NCBI RefSeq assembly: GCF_001437125.1
Contig: NZ_JQCA01000025.1
Coordinates: 1-58,513 of the forward strand
DNA length: 58,513 nucleotides
Direction of reading: 5' to 3'
Source: Levilactobacillus paucivorans
GTDB lineage: Bacteria; Bacillota; Bacilli; Lactobacillales; Lactobacillaceae
The translations under genes were made by a program, and so were the position numbers. The notes under the pieces are model-generated. The model worked only from the letters and a program-made list of their open reading frames with translations, made no database searches and was not told the origin of the DNA. The stretch's first letter is position 1. Every line of letters starts with the position of its first letter. This document shows positions 58,466-58,513 of this stretch, in pieces.

Positions 58466-58513
58466 CGTCAAGAATCTTGTGTAAATGAAATGCCTTCGTA
58501 CATATAATATGTA

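Overview
The window looks like a chromosomal segment of a heterofermentative lactobacillus, most likely Levilactobacillus or a close relative. The evidence is a gene closely resembling the Leuconostoc/L. brevis-type mannitol 2-dehydrogenase beside a ROK fructokinase, padC/padR, a WxL surface-protein cluster, T-box and PurBox-type control, AGGAGG ribosome sites and moderate GC. This is inferred from gene content; no rRNA or species marker is present. There is no CRISPR array, no transposase gene and no prophage.

Layout. 1-6.7 kb: HxlR and small winged-helix regulators (with a parS-like 16-mer inside the small one), a SnoaL-like protein, a TetR/DUF4097 pair sharing an operator type, an MFS exporter, a MerR regulator, and a nucleobase permease with a phosphoribosyltransferase. 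6.7-12.2 kb: an orphan oligopeptide-binding lipoprotein under a T-box whose specifier reads as AUG (Met), an AEC permease with a D-2-hydroxyacid dehydrogenase, and a GNAT enzyme. 12.4-18.8 kb: a divergent LepA/EF4 paralogue, a NUDIX hydrolase, an XRE/VbhA-like antitoxin with a Fic toxin, and padC/padR with its operator. 18.8-28.3 kb: a GntR-controlled MFS and two alpha/beta hydrolases, then a cre-controlled GPH sugar transporter (broken by an in-frame TGA), an esterase and a GH65 phosphorylase. 28.3-34.2 kb: a guanidine-I riboswitch with two SMR exporter subunits, the fructokinase/mannitol dehydrogenase unit, a VOC protein, a LacI regulator and tRNA-Gln(UUG). 34.3-42 kb: an unusual nucleoside operon (pseudokinase regulator, PfkB kinase, TrpF-like barrel lacking the catalytic Cys, YczE-like membrane protein, Fe-ADH, CNT transporter, small membrane protein, nucleoside hydrolase). 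42.4-58.5 kb: a membrane-anchored MerR with a zinc ribbon, a secreted pseudo-matrixin, S66 and C39-like peptidases, a nicotinamidase-like hydrolase, a PadR/DUF1700/DUF4097 operon, a secreted protein, Dus, GNAT, an APC permease, and a WxL/DUF916/lectin cluster.

Two families of dispersed structured elements are the most striking unexplained signal. Family A has five full copies of about 165-190 bp plus one end-joined remnant; each is a long outer stem enclosing two or three hairpins. Family B has five full copies of about 120 bp plus one end-joined remnant; each is one long interrupted hairpin, and every copy lies within a few bases of a stop codon in the sense orientation. Neither family encodes protein, and both look like recurrent RNA-level or mobile elements.

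Metabolically the window combines electron-sink chemistry (mannitol dehydrogenase, Fe-ADH, D-hydroxyacid dehydrogenase, phenolic acid decarboxylase) with scavenging of nucleosides, nucleobases, peptides and disaccharides.
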